A DNA stretch of 64,000 bases, taken from Poecilobothrus nobilitatus (Eukaryota; Arthropoda; Insecta; Diptera; Dolichopodidae). Each line of letters begins with the position of its first letter. Within the stretch, counting starts at the first letter, position 1. The stretch is from positions 229,879,196 through 229,943,195 of the forward strand of contig OX352772.1 of NCBI GenBank assembly GCA_947095535.1, written 5' to 3'. The notes beneath the pieces are model-generated. The model ran no database searches and was not told the origin of the DNA. It saw only the letters and a list, made by a program, of their open reading frames with translations. A program made the translations under genes and the position numbers. Below, in pieces: positions 41,441-51,689 of the stretch.

Positions 41441-44400
41441 CAAACCAGAATTACCAGCAAATTTTCTTTTAACGGCCTCGAATCTCAATTACCATATATC
41501 TTAGTTAGTGGGAATATTAGACCACTTAAATTTATAATAGATACCGGAGCAACACACTCTATTATAAATCCTAACCTTTGTCATCCAATGTATTTAACAG
41601 AACTTCAAACGCCCATAATTATTAAAACTATAAATCAAGATGTAAAAATAACTCATAAGGCAGTTATACCTCTTTTTAAAGAATTGGAAGACTCAACAAA
41701 GAAGGTTGAAATGTATGTCTTTCCTTTTCATGACAATTATGACGGGCTAATAGGCAATAATATATTAATGCCATTAAAAACTAAAATCGACTTAGGTCAA
41801 CAACTTTTAACCACACTTTATAATGAAATCCAAATACATTTTAAAAATAAAAATAAAGAAACAAAATATAATATTACTCAGAAAGGTGAATATGAATTAA
41901 CTATACCAGTACTTCAAAAAGATGGTCTCGCTTATCTGCAGGAAAGGAAGTCCTCAGATGGCGAAATCACATTTCAAGAAGGAATATATGAAGTACAGAA
42001 CTATACAGCCGTCGTAAAAGCAAATATTCTTAGTAGCGGTAATAAATCTATAACTTTTTCACCATTAGAAACTGAGATTGTAAATCATAATAACTTTAGT
42101 ATAATTTCTGAAACTGATAACAAATTTAATGTCCTAAGCGAAATTCGTAATGAACATTTATCCAACTTTGAAAAAATGCATTTATTACAAGTTATAAAAC
42201 AATACTCGCATTTATTCTATAACGAAAACTTAGATTTATCTTTCACAAACGCTATCAAACATTGTATTCGTACAATTAATGACGTTCCAATATTCACTAA
42301 GTCTTATAGATACCCTCAAATTCACAAAGAGGAAGTACAAAGGCAAATTAACGAGATGTTGGACAAGGGCATTATTAGGCCTAGCAACTCCCCATATTCT
42401 GCTCCTGTCTGGATCGTCCCAAAGAAGGAGGACGCCAGTGGGACACAGAAATGGAGACTCGTTATTGACTATAGGAAACTAAACGAAATTACTTTGGACG
42501 ATAGGCACCCTATACCAAATATAGATGACATTCTAAGTAAATTGGGAAGATGCCAATATTTTACCACGTTAGACCTTGCTAAAGGTTTCCACCAAATAGA
42601 AATTGACGAACGCGACATTCACAAAACCGCGTTCACTGTCGAGAATGGACATTATGAATTTATTCGAATGCCGTTTGGACTTAAAACAGCACCAACTACC
42701 TTCCAACGGTTAATGAACCATGTTTTAAAAGACTATATAAATAAAATTTGTTTGGTGTATTTAGATGACATCATCATCTTCTCAGCATCTATTGAAGAAC
42801 ACATAGATTCGCTGAAAAAAATTTTTAAAAGGCTCGAAGAAGCCAAATTAATGATTCAATTAGATAAATCGGAGTTTATGAAAAAAGAAACTGAGTTTCT
42901 TGGTCACATTGTGACTTTAGAAGGAATAAGAGCAAATCCTAAAAAAATTGAATGCGTCAAAAACTTTCCTATTCCCAAAACTCCAAAACAAATTAAACAA
43001 TTTCTCGGACTATCAGGATATTACAGAAAATTCATTAAGGACTATTCCAAAGTCGCTAAACCAATGACAAAATACTTAAAGAAAAACGTAAAACTAAAAA
43101 TTGATAATCCTGAATATGTTCAAAGTTTCGAAACTCTCAAAAGACTACTTATAAATGAACCAATCCTTATTTATCCCGAATTTAACAAAACTTTTACTCT
43201 TACAACAGACGCAAGCCAATTCGCTCTTGGTGCCGTACTATCACAAGAAGGACACCCCGTGTGTTATGCTAGTCGTACTCTTAATGAACATGAAGTATAC
43301 TACAGTACAATAGAGAAGGAATTATTGGCAATCGTATGGGCCACAAAGTACTTTCGCCCTTACATTTTCGGAAGAAAATTCGTAATTGAGACAGACCATA
43401 AGCCACTCCATAAAAGAACCTAACTCAAAACTAGTTCGTTGGCGTCTCAAGCTTTCCGAATTTGATTACGAAATCAAATATAAAAAAGGTGTTCAAAACG
43501 GTAACGCCGATGCTTTATCACGTATAGAAGTAAACCTTAATGAAGAGCAAATGAACGGAAATAACGAGACAAATCAACTTATTAAAAATAATAGTATACC
43601 AATTAGTAAATCTTTTTTAAATGTATTTAAAACTCAAATTTCTATTTATAAAACAAATTCAGGTTCTCTTAGAATTAGGAACTTAAAAATATTTAATAAA
43701 TGTAGTAAAGTAATTCACACTAAAAATTTTGATGAAAAAACAGCCATTACTGTCTTGAAAAATCATTTCAATCCCAAAACTATCAATGCAATTTATATTG
43801 AAGATTCTAATATTTTAGAAACCTTAGAAAAAATATTTTTCGAACATTTTTCATCTAGTGGCCAATTAAAGTTAATTAAATGTAACAAATTATTAGAAGA
43901 TATAGTAGACGAAGAGCAACTTGCCGAAATTATAGAAAAAGAGCATTTAAAAAAATAATCACCGCGGAATTTCAGAAGTATGCAATGAACTGAAGTTACT
44001 ATACTACCACCCAAAGTTATGCGATAGAGTAGCGCAATTTATAAACAACTGCGAGATTTGTAACCTCGAAAAATATGAAAGAAAACCCATAAAAACAAAG
44101 TTCAAAATAACAGAAACACCTTTAGGTCCCAACTAAATAGTCCGTATTGACGTTTTTTATAGCCTAGATCAAACATTATTTTTAACGTTTATCGTAAAAT
44201 TTACTAAGTTTGCGCAAGCAATCAAAATTAATTCCCAAACTTGGACCGAATTCAAAAGAGCCGTTTTACAATATTTATCTATTGTGGGAATTTTAAAAAA
44301 AATAGTAGTTGATAACGAATTAGGGTTCAAAGCCCTCCCGTTACAGGAATTTCTTCAAAATCAATATATTGAAATTCATTATACCTCAAATAAAAATCAT

Positions 44401-44922
44401 ACTTCGAACGCCGTTGTCGAACGTCTGCACAACACTATTAACGAGCATATTAGACTACTTAAACATGACGAACGAGTAAATTTGGACACCGTTGAGGAAA
44501 AAATTCTAAAAATTATAGCAATGTATAATAATACTATTCACTCGACAACCAACCATAAACCCATCGACTTCATAAATGGTAAAGTTAAGGATACTGACTA
44601 TGAGAATATCCGTAATAAAATTCTAAAAATTAAAGACAAAACAATAGATGCTCTTAATAAAAATAGAACCGATATTGAAATATCTCCCGGTTTAAACTTT
44701 GTAAAAGATCCGCGAGGGGGAAAAAACCACTCGAAATTCAGAAAAATGGAACTAGAAATATTAGATGAAAACCATATAACTAATAAAGATACTGGTCTAA
44801 AGTATTATAATTCTCACGTCAAACCCAAAAAGAGATTTCAAGATAATAGTAACCCATCGGTCAAAGCAAAAACAATAAAAGTTAAAAAGAAAAAACGAAA
44901 TCAAAATCAAACTACAAATTAA
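41441..44922 (+). pseudogene. pol: errantivirus Pol: protease, RT, RNase H, integrase; broken
   Basis: Protease: FIIDTGATHSIIN (active DTGA). RT: RLVIDYRKLNE, TLDLAKGFHQIEID, MPFGLKTAPTTFQRLMN, LVYLDDIIIFS (catalytic D-D). RNase H: TLTTDASQFALGAVLS, EKELLAIVWATKYFRPYIFG, TDHKPL; a small deletion at about 43413 then shifts the frame (WRLKLSEFDYEIKYKKG, NADALSRI follow). Integrase: the HHCC module begins after a +1 shift in a seven-A run (43949-43955); then RIDVFYS, VVDNELGF, NAVVERLHNT (D,D,E) and a basic tail to 44922. A TAA sits at 44134-44136, and another at 41438 in the gag-pol overlap. Four small lesions in otherwise complete catalytic sequence. Confidence 0.93.
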
Positions 44923-44990
44923 ACAAAAAAAAAAAAATAAATAAATAAATAATAAAAAATAAATACTTCTTTTCAGATCATGTTCAAATT

Positions 44991-46550
44991 ATGCTAATCT
45001 ATGCCCTCTTAATTATAATATTCATACCTTTAATATTATCACAAAAATTAGAAGTACAAAACATTGATAACAACAATGGTTTTATTACAATAAATCTAGG
45101 TAATAGAAAAATTATCAGAGATTTTAAAAAGGTATTACATATCATAAACATAACAGAATATGAAAACAGTAGAGTACTAATACACAAAAATATTGAACTA
45201 ATACAACTAAATTTTAGTAACCCTATGTACAATACAATTAAACATAATTTCGATCTACTAGACAAAAAGATAGATAATCTTAAACCACACAAAAGACATA
45301 CAAGAAGTTTATTTAACGGAGTAGGAACCGGACTAAAATACCTTATCGGTACAATGGACTATAATGATGAACAAGCTATAAACGAACAAATTGAAGCATT
45401 ATCTAAGAACTCCATATCCCTTGTTAACGAGAATAATAAACAAATACTAATTAATAATCAAATTTCTGACCAAATCAAGAATATCACAAAGCAAATTAAA
45501 ATTCAACAAAATACAATTTCGGAATACCTAAATTCTTTTAATATGCAAACCAATAATGAAATTTTGGAAATAGAAGACGAAATAAAATATATGCAATATA
45601 TGTATCAAATTAATTATGATATAGACCTACGCAAAACTCAAGTTGACGATATGGAACAAGTAATACTAACAAGTAAATTAGGCATACTATCAAAAAACAT
45701 TTTGACAGCAAAAGAACTAAATATGCTTTCTGATTTTGAAAGCGTTCAAGATATTTAAATTACTGTAAAATTTTATTTAGAACAAATTATTATTATATTA
45801 CTAATTCCAGAATATAGTGCAAGACCGCTTTCTGAAATTCACATTGAACCAATACCAAATAAAAATAATAAAACTATTCTATTAGAGAACTATAACGTTC
45901 TTATAGACGACACTAATATTTGTTACAATTCAAATGTCGAAAATAATTTAAAGAAAAATTTAAAAATTATAGAAAATGAATGTATCTATAGTATATTTAA
46001 ATTTGAAAAAGCACATTGTAATATGCAAAAATTTTTAAATAAAGAAGTTAAAGAAATAATTCAAGGCATAATTATAACCAAAAATATTGGAAAAACAAAT
46101 ATACAACACAATTGTAATAATTTTAACATTACTATAACAGGTAACAATTTAATAAGGTACGAAAATTGTAAAATTAAAATAAAAGAAAAAACTTATGAAA
46201 ATTTTTATACTAAAATTAATGACAAAATAATTTTACCTTTCTATACTACAAAAATAATTGAAAATAAAACTTTGAATTATATAAAATTTGAAGAATTTCA
46301 TGTAAAAAATATAGAAAATAATAGAAAACATATTAACGATATTGTAAACAAAAAATATAAAAATCATGTAATAAATATATCTATCAATATTTTTCTTATG
46401 TTTTTTATAATTATTGTAATTTTAATAATAAAATGTTTATACAAAAAACATAAGAAAATCATAATAAATACTTCGTCGGAGCCTCAGAGTAACGGTGGGG
46501 GTCTTATAAACGGTAATGACAGCACTAACAATAAGAAAGCTTTATTTTAA
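44991..46550 (+). pseudogene. env: errantivirus Env glycoprotein, one in-frame TAA
   Basis: One frame of 519 codons is interrupted only by TAA at 45756-45758. In order: signal peptide (ALLIIIFIPLILSQ), SU-like part, a basic furin-type cleavage site (KRHTR, ~residue 105) followed at once by SLFNGVGTGLKYLIGTMD, the baculovirus-F-like fusion peptide region, then a long helical heptad-rich segment (~120-210). After the stop come Cys-containing ectodomain, a transmembrane helix near residue 470 (IFLMFFIIIVILIIKCLY) and a short tail that runs into the 3' LTR. The acceptor TTCTTTTCAG at 44967-44976 supports expression from a spliced mRNA. Env would mediate infection of germline from somatic cells. 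Confidence 0.9.
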
Positions 46551-47315
46551 ATATAATTATTTTCCCATAGATTTATTTTCAATAAATCTAAAACATTCTT
46601 GTCAATTCAGCATTTGCACATTATAGAAATACATATTATTACTTTCCCATAGACAAAATTCTCATTATGTTAATACGACACCTATATTCTTAAAAAAAGT
46701 AAATAATTTTTATCCCATAGATTTACCTTCAGTAAATCTACACATTCCTGCAAATTCAGCATTTGCAATATTATCATAAAAACATAATTATTTTCCCATA
46801 TGCAAAATTCCTACTAATCGAACTTTTAATGTTCCGACAAAATAATATCTTTCCAATTAATTTTATATGACATAAAAAACTAAATTATCCCATAGATTTA
46901 CTTTCAATAAATCTATATACAAGTTCCTGCAAATTCAGCATCTAGAACATTATTATAAAAACAATTATTTTTCACACAGACAAAATTCCTACTAATCCTA
47001 CTTTTATTGCTCCCACAAAATATTGTTTCAATAAGCAAAAATTATAATATAAATATCAGGAAATAAACGAATAAAATTAAGTTCTGTTCTGGATTTCAAA
47101 CTCACCGAAGCTCCGTATTAAACATTTAAAATTAATTAAGAATGTATAATTAAATAAATTAAATTAAAGAATATTTAAATTGTGAAATTAGTTCTTGATT
47201 AAATTATAGAATATAAGTTATTTTTTTTTGTATAAAGAAAAAAAAGTAAAATTAAAAAGTGTTAAAGCAAAATATTGTGTTTTTTTTAATGTTTGCGAAA
47301 ATCGAATCTAAAATT
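46502..47315 (+). repeat. errantivirus 3' LTR
   Basis: It is preceded by the purine-rich GGTGGGGG primer (46494-46501). It is the same length as the 5' LTR, with about nine substitutions. The env frame ends 49 bases inside it. Confidence 0.95.
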
Positions 47316-47850
47316 CTTAACCTCTCAATTATTTTATAGGCCGACCGTTTATACGGGCGCACTTTGAGTACCGTCTTTGGTTGTTCGCGACTTTCCTTAG
47401 CACTGCTAGTGCTCGGTTTGGTCGCTTTATTTACCGGCTTTTGGGAAGTGCCAGCTGACTCTTTTCTCGAATTTTTTTTTTTAATTTTGTTCCATAATTG
47501 AATGCACTAGTACGAAGAAAAGGAAGGTCCGCCCTATGCCGAGATTCGTATACATAGGATAAGGCTAATTAATTCGGAGGATCGCCAGGTACTCAGAATA
47601 CTCCGTTCGCGACCGGGCTATTTTTATGACTTGGCCGTCCGCCAGGCTGATCATCAGCACGGGTCGTATAACACCTTGAACCCGGCCGCGGTTTACCCCA
47701 ATCCGATGGTTTCGGTAAAAACCGAGGTGTCAGTAATACGATACATAAAGACAGACCCAGTTTACCTTTCCCTTAGTACCTAACCACTTAGCTGGTGATT
47801 ATTTTCGGTAGGCATCCATGAGGATTGAGGATTTTTTCAGACCAAAAAAA
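47316..47850 (-). mobile_element. RNase H-bearing LINE copy D, 5' UTR piece
   Basis: It corresponds to 34885-35445 of unit C (CACTTTGAGTACCGTCTTTG; CACGGGTCGTATAACACCTT) with several small differences, including loss of CGAAGAAGGCTTGTTT. It ends at TTCAGACC followed by an A-run, the 5' edge of the element. GC content is clearly higher than in the surroundings. Confidence 0.85.
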
Positions 47851-48430
47851 AAAAAAAATTAACGTTAAAATTGGTAATTTTGACAAAAAACAATTAATAT
47901 AAAACGGATAATTAATCTAAACAAAATTAAAATCAAGATTAAAATAAAATCAGAGTTGAAATTGTAATTCAAATCAAAATTAGACTTAAAGGCAACTTTA
48001 AAATTAATCAAGATCAAAATCTGAATTAAAATTAAGTTATAATATCTAAAAAGTTAAAATTAAAATGAAAAGCCAAATTGGACTATTTAAATAACCCGAA
48101 CTTAACAACACTATAAAGTAAAACAAAAAAAATAAAAATATTATTAATATCAATATTAATAACAATATTAATATTTTGCTTTGAGCAAGCAAATGATTTA
48201 TAACAACGTTCAACAATTTTCTAACAATGATAAATCATAGACCCATAATGCTACCTTGGGACACACCCGAGTTATATATTCAAAGTTTGTAAGCTTTAAG
48301 TATTAACAATGTTTTTGAACTTTGAATTAATTAACCTTGATTAATATAAAAGTACCTAAAACTCATTCACCTTTTGATAAATAAAGTAATCAATAACAGG
48401 AAATGCAACTTAGCATTTCTTTAGTAAATT
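47851..48430. other. AT-rich non-coding stretch
   Basis: No gene is seen. It holds AAAATTAAAATCA-type simple sequence up to about 48060, then unique AT-rich DNA. The right part may belong to the 5' LTR of the relic at 48430-49335. Confidence 0.4.
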
Positions 48431-49335
48431 TTAGAAAATAAGTATTAGTATGAAAATAGTAAAATTAGTAAAATTAGTATGTTATTGATTTATGTTACGA
48501 AATGCTTATGTTAGCAATAAGTATAAATTTTAATATAAATAAGTTAAAGATATAAAATAAAAATTAGTCTTAAAACCACACTAAAAGAAATCATTTTATT
48601 TAAACAAAAAACGTAATCTAAAGATTAAATTTTGAACATTTAAAAAAAAAAGTTTAACAAGTGAAAAAATTTTTAAATTCTTATAAAGAAAAACAATTGA
48701 TTCAAAAAAAAAAAAAAGAGTATAATTTATTAAGAATGCAAATAGAATCAATAAAAAATAAGGTTCGTATGCTAATTTCAGATAGGACTAAAAGAGGCCT
48801 GATCAATCCAGTAGGTACTATTTGGAAGTGGCTTTACCGCACCTTAGATAAGATATTATAAAGATCGTCAAAATATCAAAACAATTTTGTAATACAAGAT
48901 CAAAATATTCATAATACAATTTTTTATATTGTATTTTTTTTTAATTTAATTTTTAAGTTCTAATTTTAACTGACTTACACTAATAGACAGTTTAAAAAAA
49001 AAATGTGTTAAATATTCTATTGTCAATGTTTTTACTTATTTTTCAAATTCAAGTATTACATTTAATGTATGTCATTTAGAATTAACAAAATGAAATTTAA
49101 AACAAAAAACAAAAAAAAAAAGTTTGTTTTATTTTGATTAAAGAAAAAAAATTTTTATAAGTCAATGTAATGTAGAGTAGAAATAATATTAAGTTACTTA
49201 CTAACAAAAAAAAAAAAATAATATGTATGATATGTAAATTTTAATATGAATAAGTTAAAGATATGAAATAAAAATTAGTCTTAAAACGACACTAAAAAAA
49301 ATCGTTTTAATTTAACAAAAAACGTAACTCCCGAA
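48430..49335 (+). mobile_element. collapsed errantivirus relic: LTR piece, env fragment, LTR piece
   Basis: Two direct repeats (about 48525-48610 and 49235-49325, sharing AATAAGTTAAAGATAT and AAAAATTAGTCTTAAAAC, and ending AACAAAAAACGTAA) bracket a fragment at 48661-48861. That fragment encodes a helical stretch and then the furin site RTKR, the GLINPVGTIWKWLYRTLD fusion-peptide region of errantivirus Env and a stop. Gag and pol are gone. It looks like an internally deleted copy of another env-bearing lineage whose fusion region differs from that at 45300. Confidence 0.65.
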
Positions 49336-49620
49336 TTGAATTTTCTTAGAGTGGAATACTCATCGTTCTGTTTAGTTCTGAATAATCTGACAATCTGTCA
49401 TATGATGAGAATATATCTACGTAGACTCGGGGCAGTATTTTACCTAGTTTGTATAATAATCCATCGTAACATATTTTATCAAATGCTTAGGCGACATCAA
49501 GGAATATGTAGAGCAAATCTTCTTTTGTGCAAAACATCTATTATGACATCTGTCTATGGCAACTGTTATTCTGTGTATTTGATCCACAGTGGATTTTTTT
49601 CTTTTTCCTAAGGGAGGTGG
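49336..49620 (-). pseudogene. Jockey-like LINE reverse transcriptase fragment
   Basis: On the minus strand the sequence near 49480-49510 reads LYIFLDVA, a stop, AFDKI (RT motif A with the Lys codon replaced by a stop). In neighbouring frames follow DGLLYKL and GKILP. It is a short, much-mutated piece. Confidence 0.5.
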
Positions 49621-50060
49621 GAATCTTCCAAAGACACTAAGAGTTTCCTCCTTGGTAGTGTCAGATTCTTACTGACTAAACCCACCTCCCCCTTTAGCCA
49701 ATATAATGGGATGAAAAACTTACCTGCGAACGCAATATATTGGCTAGGGAGTAGGGATAGAAAAGGATAGGAAATGGATACGGAAACATTGAATTTGGAG
49801 TGGAACTGTGAGGAAACAATGAATCCGCCTATTATTATTACTATTTTGCTAACATTGACTAAAGCCGTCACAACAGTTGCAATATGTGGTAGTAGTATAT
49901 ATAGTACTACATGCGTTAATGTACATGCGTTATAGTACTACATGCGTTATTATTGAAGGCAACCCCCATTGTCACTGTAGCGCCTACTATTATTGGTATT
50001 AGTATTCTTATTAATATTATTATTATTTTACTACAGAGTCAGCGCCATCCGTCGATTATA
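49621..50060. other. non-coding repeat-like stretch
   Basis: No coding sequence is recognised. A triple ACATGCGTTA(A/T) motif lies at 49912-49950 and GC-richer unique DNA at 49611-49770 (GGAGGTGGGA, with its complement CCCACCTCCCCC at 49680, could pair). Confidence 0.4.
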
Positions 50061-50119
50061 ACGTGCAGCAGTATATAACACCTTACTTTCATGATATAAC
50101 CAAAGCAGCCACTGTAGCA

Positions 50120-50285
50120 GCTATTATTATTATTACTATTATTTTTACTATTATTATTACTATTATTATTACTATTATTATTATTATTATTATTATTATA
50201 ATTATTGTTATTATTACTATTACTATTATCATTATTAATATTATTATTGTTATTATTACTACTATTAATTTTACGATATACATTA
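50120..50285. repeat. (ATT)n microsatellite
   Basis: About 165 bases of TAT/ATT trinucleotide repeats with TTACTA interruptions. The long isoleucine-rich frames across it on both strands are artefacts. Confidence 0.95.
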
Positions 50286-50315
50286 TTACAATATAAAAGT
50301 ACTACATAATTTTTA

Positions 50316-50378
50316 TTTATGACCTGACCGGGGTTTGAACCCCAGACCCCTCGATTGAAAGGTTGTAATGTTTTATTT
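50316..50378 (-). tRNA. tRNA-like pseudogene / SINE head
   Basis: The minus strand reads ACAACCTTTCAATCGAGG (anticodon-arm-like) and then GGTCTGGGGTTCAAACCCCGG, a perfect T-arm with B box GGTTCAAACCC. The 5' half (D-arm, acceptor) is replaced by AT-rich sequence, so no full cloverleaf forms. It is not the same sub-type as the repeats at 9800 and 60900. Confidence 0.5.
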
Positions 50379-50761
50379 TTTCTTTATTAATACAATAAGT
50401 TTTGTTTTATTAATACAATGATGTTTACAATTTATTTATCTATAGATTTCACTTAAAACTAAAGACCTTAGCCGTAGCCGTATGGTCGCAAAATTTTTAA
50501 GAAATAAACGCCAAATTTAAATATTGAAATAAGATAAAAACACAAGAAAAATTTAAAAATAAACCACAAATTTATTTATATAGAATTAATATGTTCCCTA
50601 ATCTTATGTTTAAATAATACTATATTAAATATATTAATATTTATATTGGGTACATATCTTTAATTAATAAATACTAATAATTTTATAAAAAAAAAAATGA
50701 GTATAAAATGTATTAAAGTAAGTAAAATATTTGTGATAAAGTGTTAAAAAAGTGAATTATT

Positions 50762-51370
50762 ATGAACAGAATAAAAAAGTGTATTGTTCCTAGTTGTATG
50801 CCTAGTTCCTTGGATGAAAATTTTGTTGCTTTTCCAAAATTTGAAACTCAAAAATTTTACGATTGGGCGCAAATTATAGGACGGCCAGACATACGGAAGA
50901 AACAAATTTATATATGTAGAAAATTTCTCGTTGGATTGCTTTAGAAATAGCAACGGCATTAATGATTTCACAAGATTATGATTCATTCGTTTTATTAAAC
51001 TGTGAAACTACAAAAAGAAGGAAAAAGTGAGACCATAACATCACTAAGTTCAGATTTTCGAGAAGGAGATATTAGTAATGCAAATGATGGTTCGAAAAAA
51101 TATAAAAAAGATATTAAAACTTATCATGAACCGAATACTTTTGGCGAAAATTTAAATATTGATGATTGTGATGAATTTGCTTTGCTAAATCTATCGTACA
51201 TGTCAAGTAGTTCAAAATACTTATATAAAGACGCCAGTTTCGAAGATGAAAATTTAGATGTTCCAAATGAAGCAGAAGAAAAATGTAATCATTGTGAAAA
51301 ATATAAACGGTCCTTACAATTGTGGAAAAATAAGTATATAAAATTGAATCTAATAAAAAAAAAGAAATAA
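50762..51370 (+). pseudogene. THAP-domain (C2CH zinc finger) ORF, broken
   Basis: ATG 50762 gives a THAP-like start: Cys7 and Cys12 (KKCIVPSC), the FVAFPKF block, Trp35, GRPDI, and Cys52 (YIC). The expected C-x-x-H-F ending is lost: a frame break at about 50925 and several stops follow. A second open part in the original frame (51002-51370) is acidic, Ser-rich, and ends with a Cys-x2-Cys-containing NHCEKYKRSLQLWKNKYI helix and a Lys run. AATAAA follows. THAP domains are DNA-binding modules of P-element-type transposases and their host derivatives. Whether it was host or transposon is unclear. Confidence 0.5.
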
Positions 51371-51689
51371 AGCTTTAAGAAACAATAAAAGTAGAAATTA
51401 TTTTGAAACTAACAGAAAAAAAATAAGTTTGTTTACTTCAATTCTAACTCATATATAAAAAGCTTGATATTGTGATAAAACATTTGATAAATATTGATTA
51501 TTTTTGTTCCCGCTAGCTGTAGGGAGGGACAATAATATTGCAAGGACTTTTAAACATTCATTGCGAACATTTTTGTATGGGATTCTATGTATGTTAGTAT
51601 ATAGTCTTTGATTTAAAGGATTCTCAACTTCATCACGTAAACAAGTCAATACAATGTATGTAAATTATTGAAAGCAGAGATATAGATCT

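Larger units (their letters stand above)
38551..47315 (+). mobile_element. 17.6/297-type errantivirus (Ty3/gypsy, env-bearing), nearly complete
   Basis: LTRs of 814 bp flank leader, gag, pol and env, all on +. It lies inside LINE copy D with TTAAC on both outer sides, the probable target duplication (one base of uncertainty at the right edge). About nine LTR differences were seen by eye, roughly 1%, so it is a fairly recent insertion. A small deletion in RNase H, an A-run frameshift and a stop in integrase, and one stop in env keep it from being intact. Confidence 0.95.

Noticed and set aside
50063..50296. Long Ile-rich frames on both strands
   Set aside because: They are translations of an (ATT)n microsatellite.
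50316..50378. Functional tRNA gene
   Set aside because: Only the T-arm and part of the anticodon arm are convincing; there is no acceptor stem or D-arm.
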